DNA of 64,000 nucleotides from Jacaranda mimosifolia (taxonomy: Eukaryota > Streptophyta > Magnoliopsida > Lamiales > Bignoniaceae). Shown here piece by piece: positions 47,385-57,789 of this stretch (its first letter is position 1; each line of letters opens with the position of its first letter). Both the position numbers and the translations under genes were made by a program. Where the stretch lies: assembly GCA_018894105.1 (NCBI GenBank), contig CM032117.1, positions 47,402,503 to 47,466,502 on the forward strand, read 5' to 3'. The notes below the pieces were generated by a model, which made no database searches, was not told the origin of the DNA, and saw only the letters and a program-made list of their open reading frames with translations.

Positions 47385-48300
47385 CAACATCCTGAAGAAC
47401 GGCAAACTCCTTTTAGCTAGACGCGTAATGAACCTTCCTAGCGCTAGTATCCAACCCGTTAGTTGCAAAACCTCTCTCGTATTCTTGGGTGATGGCATTC
47501 TCAAAATGGCCTTTATTTTCTCCGATTTAGCTTCTATCCCTCGCTCAATGATCTTGTATCCTATGAATTTTCCGCCTCTGACTCCAACAGTGCATTTGAA
47601 GGGGTTCAACTTTAATCCATTTTAGTGCATAATGCTGAAAGCTTCTCTTATATGTTCTATGTGTTCCTCTTCTTTCGTGTTTTTTACTAATATGCCATCC
47701 ACGTAGACCTCAATATTTCGACCTATTTGTCTTTAGACCTTCTTGTTGACCAATCTTTGGTAGGTTGTGCCAACATTCTTTAACCCAAAAGGCATGAATC
47801 AATAACAATATACCCTATTTTCAACCACGAAAGCCGTTTTGTCCATGTCTTCGGGAGCCATATGCATTTGATGATACCCTTGATATGCATCCATCATGCT
47901 TAAAAGCGTGCATCCTGCTGTCGAATCCACTAATGCGCCTATTCTGGGTAAAGGATACGGGTCTTTGGGGCAAGCTTTGCTTAAGTCGATGTAATCTGTG
48001 CACATTCTCTATCTTTCTCCAGGCTTGGGAACCACGACAACGATAGACAACCAGTTTGTGAATTGTACCCCCACTATGAAATTTGCTTCCAATAATTTCC
48101 TTATTTCCTCTTCGATAACCCTATTTCTCTCTGCTCCAAAGTTGCACTTATTTTGTCAAACAGGTCGAGCATTGGGGTCCACATTTAACCCATGCACTAG
48201 TACCTTAAGGCCTATCCCCTTAAAATATGTCGGTCCCACACGAATACATCTATGTTTTCTCTGAGAAATTCGATCATCATTATCTCCAGGTTTGGGTTTA
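47385..48300 (-). pseudogene. Gypsy reverse transcriptase relic
   Basis: Minus strand. The frame 48005-47799 reads CTDYIDLSKACPKDPYPLPR, ALVDSTAGC, LLSMMDAYQGYHQ and MDKTAFV, which are RT core blocks. The frame 47609-47364 reads MNPFKCTVGVRGGKFIGYKI and KIKAILRMPSPKN, the RT C-terminal connection. The usual FADD-type block lies in a region with stops (47800-47620). The similarity ends abruptly near 47380. Confidence 0.85.
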
Positions 48301-48339
48301 TCTGAAAGCCTATCCTAGTAGTTTTCCATGGGTCTCCTA

Positions 48340-48950
48340 GTTACAACTCTATTTGTTTATGATCGGATGGCTCGACCCTTCTCTTCTTATTGTCCTTCTG
48401 CTCAACACTTGTAGGCAACTCATCCCCCTACCTATTTCTAGTCTCACGATCTTGTTTTCTTGAGGTTTGAGCTTGGTTAAAGATACATTGTAACACACAT
48501 GAGATGCTTCTTGGTCATATCTTACTTCACCCATACAAGCTTTGGTCAGGAATTTCATTTTTAAGTGGTATGTTGACATAACCACTCGAAACTAATTAAG
48601 TCCAAGCCTCCCCAGGATCACATTGTATGCAAATGGGCAATCAACTACGGGATATTTTAACATCATCATTCTTCTCTTAGGTTCTATGCCTAATTAGGTA
48701 GGGAGGTCAACTGTTCCTAGTGGTACAACCTCTGAGCCTCCAAAACCCACCAAAGGCTTGTTGATTGGTCGTATGGTCATGACATCTGGGTCCATCCTCT
48801 TCAGCGTGCTGAGGAAATTATGTCTGTTGCACCACCCTTATCTACTAGCACCATCTAGACAGAAAAATTGTCTATATCTACAATTATCACCATGGTGTCA
48901 TCATGGGGATCCAGCGCTCCTTCAAGATCATTGTGGTCGAATGTTACAGG
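48340..48950 (-). pseudogene. Gypsy protease and linker relic
   Basis: The minus strand near 48930-48800 reads DLEGALDPHDDTMVII and MVLVDKGGATDIIS. This is the aspartic protease start, with the expected D-[GS]-G changed to D-K-G-G. Further on (48660-48500) come VVDCPFAYNVILGRLGLN and STYHLKMKFLT, the standard linker before RT. Stops are present. Confidence 0.75.
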
Positions 48951-49189
48951 TTTTATGTCCTTTTCCAGGACAAGGACATATGAGTTTCTTCTGTCTACTC
49001 AAGCATACTCTTTTTGAGCGTTACGAGAGTCTTCATAGGGGTATCCTCCCGCTATCATATTTATGACACCTTTCCTAGAGAGGTAGTCATCATCACAGAG
49101 GTCGTCGTTTTTTCCCCTTATCTCGGTATCTCCTTTGGGGGCTTCAAGAGTCACTTCTTGAGCAATCTCTTCAATACCCTCTACCTTTC

Positions 49190-50240
49190 GACCTTTCTTG
49201 TGTGCCCCTAGTGGGATGCATCACAAATTTCTTCAAATATCCCTATCTGATCAATCTTTTAATCTCGTCTTTCAAATGATGGCAATCTTCTGTATCATGT
49301 CCCTTATAGCAATAAAATATGCAATACTATTTTCAATTCCTCTTATTCGGCGTATCTTGCTATTTAGCTGGCCATCTCAGAACATCAGATGGGGCGATAG
49401 TAAACAAGGCTTCAGCCCTAGTAGTCTACAAGGGAGTATAATGGTGAAACTTTAGTCGGGGTGGGGACCTTCTGCGGGTTTTTTCAGATCGAGGTTTTCC
49501 TATCTCTTCTTTCTTTTGCAATCGTATTCCCAAGATGCTTTTCGACCACTCTTCATCCTTTATTACATTCAATTTTTTTCCTCATGTATGTATTTTTCTG
49601 CTATTTCCATGAGAATCGCAACGTCTGGGGATAGCTCTCTCACCAACGCTAATGCTAACAGAACTTTCTTCAAACCATGGATCAATATGCTAACCATCAT
49701 TTCCACGATGAGGTCCGATAACTCCAGGACTTTATTATTAAAGTGACTCATGAAAGCCCGAAAGGTTTCATCTTCCCTCTAACGTATAGTAAATAGGTAC
49801 ATAGCTGGCATCTTAGACTTCTTCTTACTAGCAAAATGATACAAACATTTTCAGCATAGTTAGTCGTACATTACTACTGTTCCCACAGGTAAGAATGTGA
49901 ACCACTCTTATACTCGTCCATATAATATAGTGATGAACACTCTGCAATTCATGGCATCAAACAGCCCGTAGAGTTGCATCACATGCTCAAATGCCGTTAA
50001 ATACTCTTGTGGATCTGAATTTCCCTCATACCTCGAGAGGTCGGGGATCTTAAATCCTACTAGCACCATTTCCATTAAGATCTCAGCACTAACGAGAGGG
50101 CCTCTCTTTTGCAGAGTAGATCCATGTTGTTCTCTTTTCTTAATTTCTTCTAGCTTCTGACTTAATTGTTCCACTTGATAGTTAATCTCTTGGACTCCCG
50201 TCCATGTTTGGCCTCTTGTTTATCGCTCAGCTGATTTCAT
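49190..50240 (-). pseudogene. Gypsy gag relic
   Basis: The minus-strand frames hold KIPDLSRYEGNSDPQEYL, TAFEHVMQLYG, FRAFMSHFNNKVLELSDL, AEKYIHEEKN and, near 49320-49220, YKGHDTEDCHHLKDEIKRLI, as in Tat-type gag proteins. Stops and frame changes occur between blocks. Confidence 0.8.
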
Positions 50241-50649
50241 TCCCCTACTTTGTTGTCTGCTCATCGCTTCTTCATCCTCTTCTCATTTCTAGTAACTTCC
50301 GTCTTCTCTAGAGCTTTCTTCGCTCCTAACCATGCCCTTCCTTCTTATCCATTTCATGGGTCCTTCGTTGAATAATTACCTTAGAAAATGGGGTTGAGGT
50401 GCCAATTATGCACTTACTAATCTTTCGTCTATAACTTTATTCGCCACTACTTCTATTAAAGCTTGTAGCTCTGACCTGGTGATCCCCTACCATCGATACA
50501 AGTCAGGTTATAAGAGGCATCTACTGTAGCGAGGGTGAACTGGTCCCTATCTCTGGAGTTTCCATGTTCTTGCTTGGTGTTGCCACCATAGCGCTCCGTC
50601 CAGCTCAAGGTTCAAAACACTCAATTGATTTCCTACAGACAGTGCTTGC

Positions 50650-51588
50650 TGATGTCATAAAATATGATGTTAGCATATTTGTCATGGGTCGAGAGGTCGA
50701 ATAGTGATGTGGACTCGAGTGAGTTTACTGGATTGCTGGTAGAGAAGATCGTGGGATCTAGAGTTCGTTAGGTAGGACTTTGAGAAGAGAGATAGGAGGC
50801 AAAATCTCTCTAAAAGATGGTGGATGCATTAAATGAAGGGGTGTTTATAGTGATGTTTGAGTTGGTCGGGCGTTATTTAGGGAGAGCAAAATAATCCCCA
50901 ACTTCAGGGTCCCCGTGGGGATCCCCGAATTTGGGTCCCCAAATTCAGGGAATTTTTCCCCATAAGGATGGGGATGAAAATATCCCCAAGACTAATTCAG
51001 GGATAGGGACAAAGATTATACTCCCCGCCCCGCAGGGACCCCATCCCCGTCAAATAAATATAATGCCCTTAATTATATTTATATATATGTAATATTTTTT
51101 GATTATTTTAGTAATTTCATCTAAATTATAAGAATCAATGAATAATAAAGTATAAATAATAAAATATATATAATTTAAATCTAATTTTTATTTCTAAATT
51201 TTAATTCATATTCCCAATTTTTAGTCATAAATTTGAAATAAATTGGTAATGTTTACTATTTCAGGGATCCTCGCGGATCCCCGAAGAGAATCGGGGAACA
51301 GGGACAAGGGGCAAAATTTCCCCATGACGGGGATTGAGGACGGGGGACAGAGTGGGGGATTAATTTGCCACCCCATTCCACACGAGTGCCATCCCTAGCG
51401 CTATTCGGCTATCATGGCAAGAATCCTGGGCGGACGCATGGCGTCATTGGATGGATAAGATTATCCCAATTTTTGGACACAAGTCTAGTGGTTGGGTTGA
51501 CCCGCATAGAAGGACGCAGATCTTTAAGTATTCTAGTGAATTTAGTTAAGTAAAGGGGTTAGTCTTTTAATAAATTCCTCCTTTACCA
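50650..51588 (-). repeat. 5' LTR of the Tat-type element, containing a hAT MITE
   Basis: Aligns along its length with 44604-46202. The shared blocks include GGTCGAGAGGTCGA, GAGAAGATCGTGGGATCTAGAG, GCAAGAATCCTGGGC and GTGAATTTAGTTAAGTA. It is broken by the insertion at 50878-51397. Confidence 0.9.
50878..51397. mobile_element. hAT-type MITE in the 5' LTR
   Basis: It begins TAGGGAGAGCAAAATAATCC and ends GAGTGCCATCCCTA. Flanks are GCGTTATT (50870-50877) and GCGCTATT (51398-51405), an 8-base duplication with one mismatch. The other LTR shows the uninterrupted site (ACACTATT). Arms are packed with GGGGATCCCCG and GGGGACAGGG words around an AT-rich core. Confidence 0.85.
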
Positions 51589-51593
51589 CTGAC

Positions 51594-53820
51594 CTGTACT
51601 GCGTGTTGCATAACAAAATTGCACAAATTCATATTCGATCGATTCCCATTAACACCATTACCAATAATTTTCTTTTTATTTATTTTTTCATCATTTTTTC
51701 TTTCTATTTTCCATCTTCTTTATGGTCTAAATGTTATTATTTGTGCTACGATGTTAATATGAGTATTTGTTTCAAATAACGTGTGGACTTCAATGATAAT
51801 ATGAGTATTTATTGTTGAAGAACAATGTGTAGGAATGTATTTTAAAACTAACTTTCTTGTTGTTGAATTTATTTTTTGTTATATAATCTTTTGATAAACA
51901 TCTGTATATGTTTGGGCTTAATGATAATAATTTAATTAGGTTGTATAAAAAATTGTTTAGTATTTTGACTTACAGATTCTTTTTTAAATTTACAAGTTCC
52001 AAACAAACCAATAAATTAGAATATACAAAGCAATGAAAAATATTAAACTTCATGCCTACATGTGTTTTTAACATATCTTTTTATGTATTTTCAATGCAAT
52101 TGAAAAGAGAACCTTAAAAAATCTTAATTATGGCTTAAATCAATCGAATAGAGAGTTATAAATAATGTGGAGAGGGGGAATAACTAGAGTAAGGAGTTAT
52201 AAATAATGGAGACAGAGAGAATGAGTGAGGAAAGAAGTTATGGTTAATAGGGAAAACTTATGATTAGTTAGGGATATTTTAGATAAATCATAATTTGGTG
52301 TATCAGTACAATAATCCCTACTTTATGAGTATAAAGGGAATATTCTTTTATATAGTATATAGATTTTAGACAATGCCAATTTAAGATTTTTAAAGGTGAT
52401 ATACCCTATTAAGGCTTTGGGCATATAAGTAAAAGCGCAATTAAAGAACCAATATGATTAATCAAAATGAGCCACTAAGTCCACTTTAGTAGACCTCTTA
52501 ATTTAATGTGTGCAAGCCCAACAAAAACTCAGCCAGTACAAATACTAATTATCACAATAAAAAAATATAATAATCACTTATTCTTTAACAAAAGCATTAT
52601 CTCTACGTACGCGCATTCTTGAAGTAGAAGCTCACAACTCAATAATTTACAAAAAAAGACCTTAGAAACCAATTTGGTTCAACATTATCTGATAGCATAT
52701 GTGGAAAAAAAAAATTCTAATTCGTGGAATGCTGAGGATACAAACAAGATCTAGAGGTTAAAGCTCTAGCACCCCAATGGCACATCAGTGACAAAATGCA
52801 GAGAACGACCGACTGGACGTGCAGCCGCTCCTAGCGGCTAAGAAAGTGGCCAACGCACTTCCGGCATTAAAGATCCTGTCCGGACCACAAGCCCCGCTTT
52901 TTGGAGGACTGACTCTATAGATCATTTAGGAAACCCATGACATTGGTGGAAGGCGCCTCAATGCAGCTGCTAAAGCAATAGCTTAGTATGGCATAGAACA
53001 CCACGTATTTAATGAGAACTCTGTTATTTAGGAGAATAAATGATATATTATTTTTTTATGGAGTATTCGATACAAGAGGTATAGTGAGAAAATTTTCTAT
53101 ATTCATATCATTGTATTCCAAATTTATCGCTTCTTTACCACAAACACATTTAATTCTTAATTTGTTTTGACTAACTTAATATATAATAGTTTTTATGATT
53201 TTAATACTACTAAAAATTTTCTATTCTAAAATACCAAAATTTTGTAGTTTGATTGAAATATATTAAAATTAATTAAATATTAGTTAAGATAATAATCAAC
53301 CTCATTGATTCTACTACCAAAAAGTTTATAATTCATCACATTGCATGAAATTATTCTTTATAATAAAAATTCAAACTCTTAATATATATATATATATATA
53401 TACAACTATAAATAAAATAAAATAACTTGCTTATGAGCGGATGGGCTGATTGCAACATCAAATTTGAGTCTCTTTATGTCCCAATGTTTATAATTAATTT
53501 GAATTTGAATTTGAATTTGGATTTAAATCTAAAATCAATTAAAGTATTAGATTTAGTGAAGTTGATTTTTTTTTTAATCCATTCAACTCGAAGTGATTCT
53601 ATAATTGGGAAATTCTTATGCATATTTAATTTACTCAGATTTTTTAATTAAAAATTATTTTATTAATTACCTATTTGAAATAAAATTAATTATGTAATAT
53701 ATATATATATATATATATAATTCAACAAATTTAAGTTTAATCAAATTTCAAATCATGAATATTGGGCCAGCTAAAAGACCCTAATACAATTTTTATTCCC
53801 TATCATTGCCGCGGGAAGTA
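51594..53820. other. Intergenic region before the RETICULATA-related gene
   Basis: Mostly AT-rich non-coding. It holds a GC-richer island at 52730-52930 of unknown origin, (AT)n runs near 53382-53402 and 53696-53720, and a (GAATTT)n-type run near 53499-53525. Confidence 0.35.
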
Positions 53821-53833
53821 GGTGAGTGGACCC

Positions 53834-54422
53834 TATAAATTGAAGCCCACCGCATGCCCATTTGACTCCCCTCTTTCATTTTTTCTTATGTGTTTTTTCC
53901 TTGTCTGAAGTACTGACGCAGCAGGCCCTCCAACAACCGTAGTCCGAGGTTCGATTTTTCCTTTTCTATTTCTTTTCTCAATTTTGATTCTATTTCTTGC
54001 CCGGCATGCTTCGTTTATTGATTGACTTTGGCTTACATGGATTCTTAATTGTTTGTGTGTCTGTTCCTATGCTGGTGATTGCAATTTCTTTGATATTATT
54101 CTTAATTTCGTTTTCCATTCTGCAATTTGAAACAAGTTGGTGAATTTCCAGTTTCTAAGTGTGGGTTAAATTGATTTCTTTATGTGTAAATAAGGTTTGC
54201 AGGTTTCAGTATTGATGATCTCGTTTTTATATGTTTGTGGGCGTGCATTTCTTGTAAAGATTTTGTCTTGGCTTTATCAATTTTGTTGAATTATGCCTTT
54301 TTCTCTGCTTTATTTTTGTCTTGGTGGAGATCTGTAATCCAGCTTGTTTCTAATGTTTTCAGGATTACATTGGTTAGACAAGTAGTTTTCTTGATTTGTT
54401 TAGTTGTTATCTCTGAAAAAAG
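53834..54422 (+). promoter_or_regulatory. Likely TATA box and 5' UTR with intron of the RETICULATA-related gene
   Basis: TATAAAT at 53834-53840, then a pyrimidine-rich leader. A T-rich stretch of about 400 bases ends in TTTTCAG near 54361, which would fit a 5' UTR intron. The donor (perhaps CCGAG/GTTCG near 53950) is uncertain. Confidence 0.45.
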
Positions 54423-55511
54423 ATGGCGACAATGGCTCAGCTTCGCTACTCTCCTCTTGCTGGTCACTATTGCCGTACTACAGGTGCTCATCAGGGTACG
54501 AATTTGGCCCCCAAATCGCTTGATGGTACTTTCCTGAATACCCTTTCCCTCCCCTCATTGAAATGCAGTGGAAATATACTGTTAAGCCCTGATTTTCAAA
54601 CCAAATTTCACCTACCCTGTGCTGGTGGCGGCGGTGATATTGGTATTGGACGAGGGAATGGTGGTGGAGATGGCGACAGCGGAGGGGGTAGTGGTGGAGG
54701 AGATTCAGATGAATCCAAGTCTTCATGGGATGGGTTTGGACCCATTTGCGCCTTTGTTAATGGATGGAGATCGAGGGTTGCTGCCGACCCACAATTCCCT
54801 TTCAAAGTTCTAATGGAAGAGTTGGTTGGTGTTAGTGCTTGTGTTCTTGGAGACATGGCATCACGCCCCAATTTTGGCCTGAACGAGCTTGATTTCGTGT
54901 TCTCTACGTTGGTTGTTGGTTCCATTTTGAATTTTGTACTGATGTATCTCTTGGCCCCGACCATGTCATCTTCAAGCCAAACTCTGCCCGCCATTTTTGC
55001 CGGTTCTCCCACAAGCCATATGTTTGAACCCGGGCCTTATAGTTTGTTGAGTAGGTTTGGCACTTTCGTCTATAAAGGCACTCTATTCGCTGCTGTTGGA
55101 TTTGCAGCTGGACTTGTTGGGACTGCTATTTCCAATGGGTTAATAAAGATGAGGAAAAAGATGGATCCCAGTTTTGAGACGCCGAACAAACCTCCCCCGA
55201 CGGTTTTGAATGCTATTACTTGGGCAATTCACATGGGTGTAAGCAGCAATTTGAGATACCAAACCGTGAATGGGATTGAGTTCTTGTTAGCCAAGGGATT
55301 TAACCCGTTCCTTTTCAAGACTTCAGTTGTGATTTTGAGATGCTTGAACAATATCCTTGGAGGGATGTCTTTTGTGGTTTTGGCTAGGTTGACAGGGTCA
55401 CAAAGTGTCGATGGAGGAAAAGGAAGTAATTTTGGGGATGGATCGGATGAAGAGAAGCAAAAGCTGGTGAGTCAGGCTGACGACTTGCAGGCTAGGAAGT
55501 CTACATCCTAG
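54423..55511 (+). CDS. RETICULATA-related protein, chloroplastic (DUF3411; RER3/RER4 type)
   Basis: Single open frame of 362 residues. Residues 1-60 look like a plastid transit peptide (Ser/Thr/Leu-rich, few acids). A Gly/Asp-rich linker spans 67-97. The DUF3411 region covers about 103-322, with FKVLMEELVGVSACVLGDMA, then PNFGLNELDFVFSTLVVGS and ILNFVLMYLLAPT (membrane, 157-180), GTLFAAVGFAAGLVGTAISN (219-238) and SSNLRYQTVNGIE. A last hydrophobic part lies at 300-322 (SVVILRCLNNILGGMSFVV). Family members sit in the chloroplast envelope, and mutants of RETICULATA relatives have altered leaf mesophyll and amino-acid metabolism; the exact biochemical role is not known. The tail is acidic and low-complexity. 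The length is close to Arabidopsis RER3/RER4. The ATG follows a purine-rich context and no earlier in-frame ATG is plausible. Confidence 0.9.
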   Translation: MATMAQLRYSPLAGHYCRTTGAHQGTNLAPKSLDGTFLNTLSLPSLKCSGNILLSPDFQTKFHLPCAGGGGDIGIGRGNGGGDGDSGGGSGGGDSDESKSSWDGFGPICAFVNGWRSRVAADPQFPFKVLMEELVGVSACVLGDMASRPNFGLNELDFVFSTLVVGSILNFVLMYLLAPTMSSSSQTLPAIFAGSPTSHMFEPGPYSLLSRFGTFVYKGTLFAAVGFAAGLVGTAISNGLIKMRKKMDPSFETPNKPPPTVLNAITWAIHMGVSSNLRYQTVNGIEFLLAKGFNPFLFKTSVVILRCLNNILGGMSFVVLARLTGSQSVDGGKGSNFGDGSDEEKQKLVSQADDLQARKSTS

Positions 55512-55944
55512 TGAACCAGGTTATACCTTAGTCTCTCTGCTTCGCAAGGCTCGGCATGAAGATTTTCTTGAGCAGATCAACTATAAATCTCATCTACTTT
55601 TGTTTCTGTCTGCCGACTTATAAATTGACTTGTGGTTGCAACACTTTTGTTTCATAAGAGTGATGATTATCCTGTGTTGGGTGGTTCCTAATTTGCTGCT
55701 TAAATTATGTGTTGGTTGATTCAAATGATGGTTGGCAACTAATGTTTTTCATCACTTGTCCTCTTCATGTAGTTGCAGATTCATATTGTGCACTCGAGTG
55801 CTTTAGGACCTTCGAACTACCAAACAAGTTACGTTGCAGTTCTTGTGATCGTAAACACCACCCCACGCCTCCCCCTCTATGTTGAATTTTTTTCTTATGC
55901 AAGGTTTAACATATTTTATTACACAATATGCACTAATTCATGCA
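55512..55944. other. 3' flank of the RETICULATA-related gene
   Basis: Non-coding, including the presumed 3' UTR. No strong AATAAA signal was seen. Confidence 0.4.
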
Positions 55945-56100
55945 TGGTTGAGAGGTCAGTTGACCCAATGGCATCATCTTCGTATTTATATATATATATA
56001 TATATATATATAAGGTTTGAGATTTGAATTTTAACGAATTTTTGGGTGTGTATATGTGTGTAAATATATTTATTTTTTTTAAAAATTACCACTAAATGCA
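55945..56100 (+). mobile_element. tRNA-derived SINE copy, expanded by a (TA)n run
   Basis: A-box-like TGGTTGAGAGG (55945-55955) and B-box-like GGTTTGAGATT (56014-56024). A TA microsatellite (55986-56011) has grown between the two boxes. The tail GGTGTGTATATGTGTGTAAA resembles the other copies. Confidence 0.5.
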
Positions 56101-56316
56101 CAACTATGCGTGCATAAATTGGTGATAATGCTATGCATCGAAAATTTTCAAATATTATTCCACATTACACTTTTTTTTTTTTTCATTTACAAGCTTGTCA
56201 TGTGTGGCCAGTAGCCACATTGGTTTGGACCCTCAACTTTTTGAAGGAAATATATAAAATTTATAATTTTGTCATCCCTCAATTGATAAAGTTGCTCTTT
56301 ATTTAATTGGAGATAT

Positions 56317-56418
56317 ATACTTAGCCCTTTAAAATAAATATAAAAAATATAAATATTTTTTATATTTATTTTAAAAGGCTAAGTATATTTTTTATATTTA
56401 TTTTAAAGGGCTAAGTAT
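56317..56418. repeat. Perfect 35-base inverted repeat with a duplicated arm
   Basis: The left arm 56317-56351 (ATACTTAGCCCTTTAAAATA and onward) is the exact reverse complement of 56384-56418. A second, near-identical right arm lies between them (about 56352-56383). The structure can fold two ways. Confidence 0.75.
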
Positions 56419-57780
56419 ATTTTTTATATTTTAATTTCGCCTTCAATATAAAAAAAAAAAACCCTGGCTCCGTCGATAGCGTATTCATGTATCTCACAAG
56501 AGATTTAAATAGTTAGTTTAGCCGGTCACAAGTTTGGTTTCTTTGAATAAGGTTAAATTCCATATGAATCCCCTAAGACCTTTTTAGATCTTGTTGAGGG
56601 GAAAACAAAAAATTATATCTACATGTTCAACGTCTTTTCTTAACGAAAGCAAATAATTTTATTATGACAAAGATAAATCTTTTAAAATAAAATGATAAAA
56701 TCAGGAATTGCCCGCATTCACTTACAAAGTATTTTCGAGATCTGCAGCTTGGCCAAAAATCAAATAAAACTGAGAGGGGTAAAACATGATTCTCAGTGGC
56801 ACTAAAATAATTCTTTGTAAACAATGATGATTTACAATTTAAGTTAAAATTGAGATTCTAAAATTACCAATTACGAGGTTTTGGGCAAGTTTTGCAGCAA
56901 ATGTTCTTTTAAAGATTTTAAATAGTTAAAAATGAAAAAGAAAAGAGCAATTGCCTCTACGCGGTAGAATAGTCAAGAAGGTACTTAGCACCCGACGTGT
57001 AGAGATTATTAAATAAATAATTAATACCGACAAATATCAATTTGAAAAATAATTTCATTAGTAGTCCATTTGTTGAAATTATAATTTATTTATTAGATCC
57101 AATATTATATAATTTTGTTACAAACTAAATATTATTTGTTAAAAAGCACATAATCATTTTCTACAAGTTAAAAACTTGAATATATATTACAAAGTTAAAT
57201 AATGTAACACATACCCATTATTTAAATTAATAATTTCGACATACCCAATGCGTGTGCTAAGATTTTTATAGTTTGAAGATTCATTTATAGTAATATTTTA
57301 ATAATTTTAATATATTTATTTGAATTTTGAGAATAAATCAAAAGCAAAGGTTAAAAGAGAGAAATAACTAAAAAAAAAATAATTAAAAATTAAAAAAATT
57401 ACTTATCATTATCTTTTTAAAGTGGAATTATTCTTATCAACTTATTTAAAAATACTAGCAGTCGTTTGCACGCAATTCTTGCCCGCATAAAATATTTTTG
57501 AGTAAAAATATTCTCACTTCATTATAATAAAAGTTGACATGCATCACAAAAAATATATTTATGATTTGTATAATTATAAAGATAGCACTCACTTAAAGTA
57601 AAATTTTTATAATTCATTACCAAATTAAAGAAAAAATGTAAAACTAATTAAAATGGGTAAATAGTGGGAGTTTTTGAATAAATGGTGGTTATTTGTACAT
57701 ACAAATTATAAGCAAAAGGGTAAATTTGGCATCATAACTTCCATTTTAAACATAAAAATACCTTATTTTTTATTAATAGT
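56419..57780. other. AT-rich intergenic stretch
   Basis: No ORF or element recognised. Very AT-rich from about 57000. Confidence 0.3.
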
Positions 57781-57789
57781 GGCAAATGG

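Larger units (their letters stand above)
44604..51588 (-). mobile_element. Old Ty3/gypsy Tat-type LTR retrotransposon with internal deletion and nested insertions
   Basis: Coding direction of gag-pol is minus. LTR copies lie at 50650-51588 (5') and 44604-46202 (3'). Both start TGATGTC and end CA. Without their later insertions they are about 410 bases each. Identical 5-base duplications CTGAC stand at 44599-44603 and 51589-51593. The inside holds gag, protease and reverse transcriptase relics on the minus strand and an extra ORF on the plus strand next to the 3' LTR. RNase H and integrase are missing between about 47380 and the antisense ORF. The LTRs differ at many positions, mostly transitions, and all frames carry stops, so the copy is old and dead. 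Confidence 0.9.

Noticed and set aside
47161..47625. 154-codon plus-strand ORF as one gene
   Set aside because: It joins the end of the antisense extra ORF to the reverse complement of the RT relic; the two halves have different origins.
54608..55012. 134-codon minus-strand ORF with proline-rich end
   Set aside because: Shadow of the glycine-rich and DUF3411 part of the RETICULATA-related gene.
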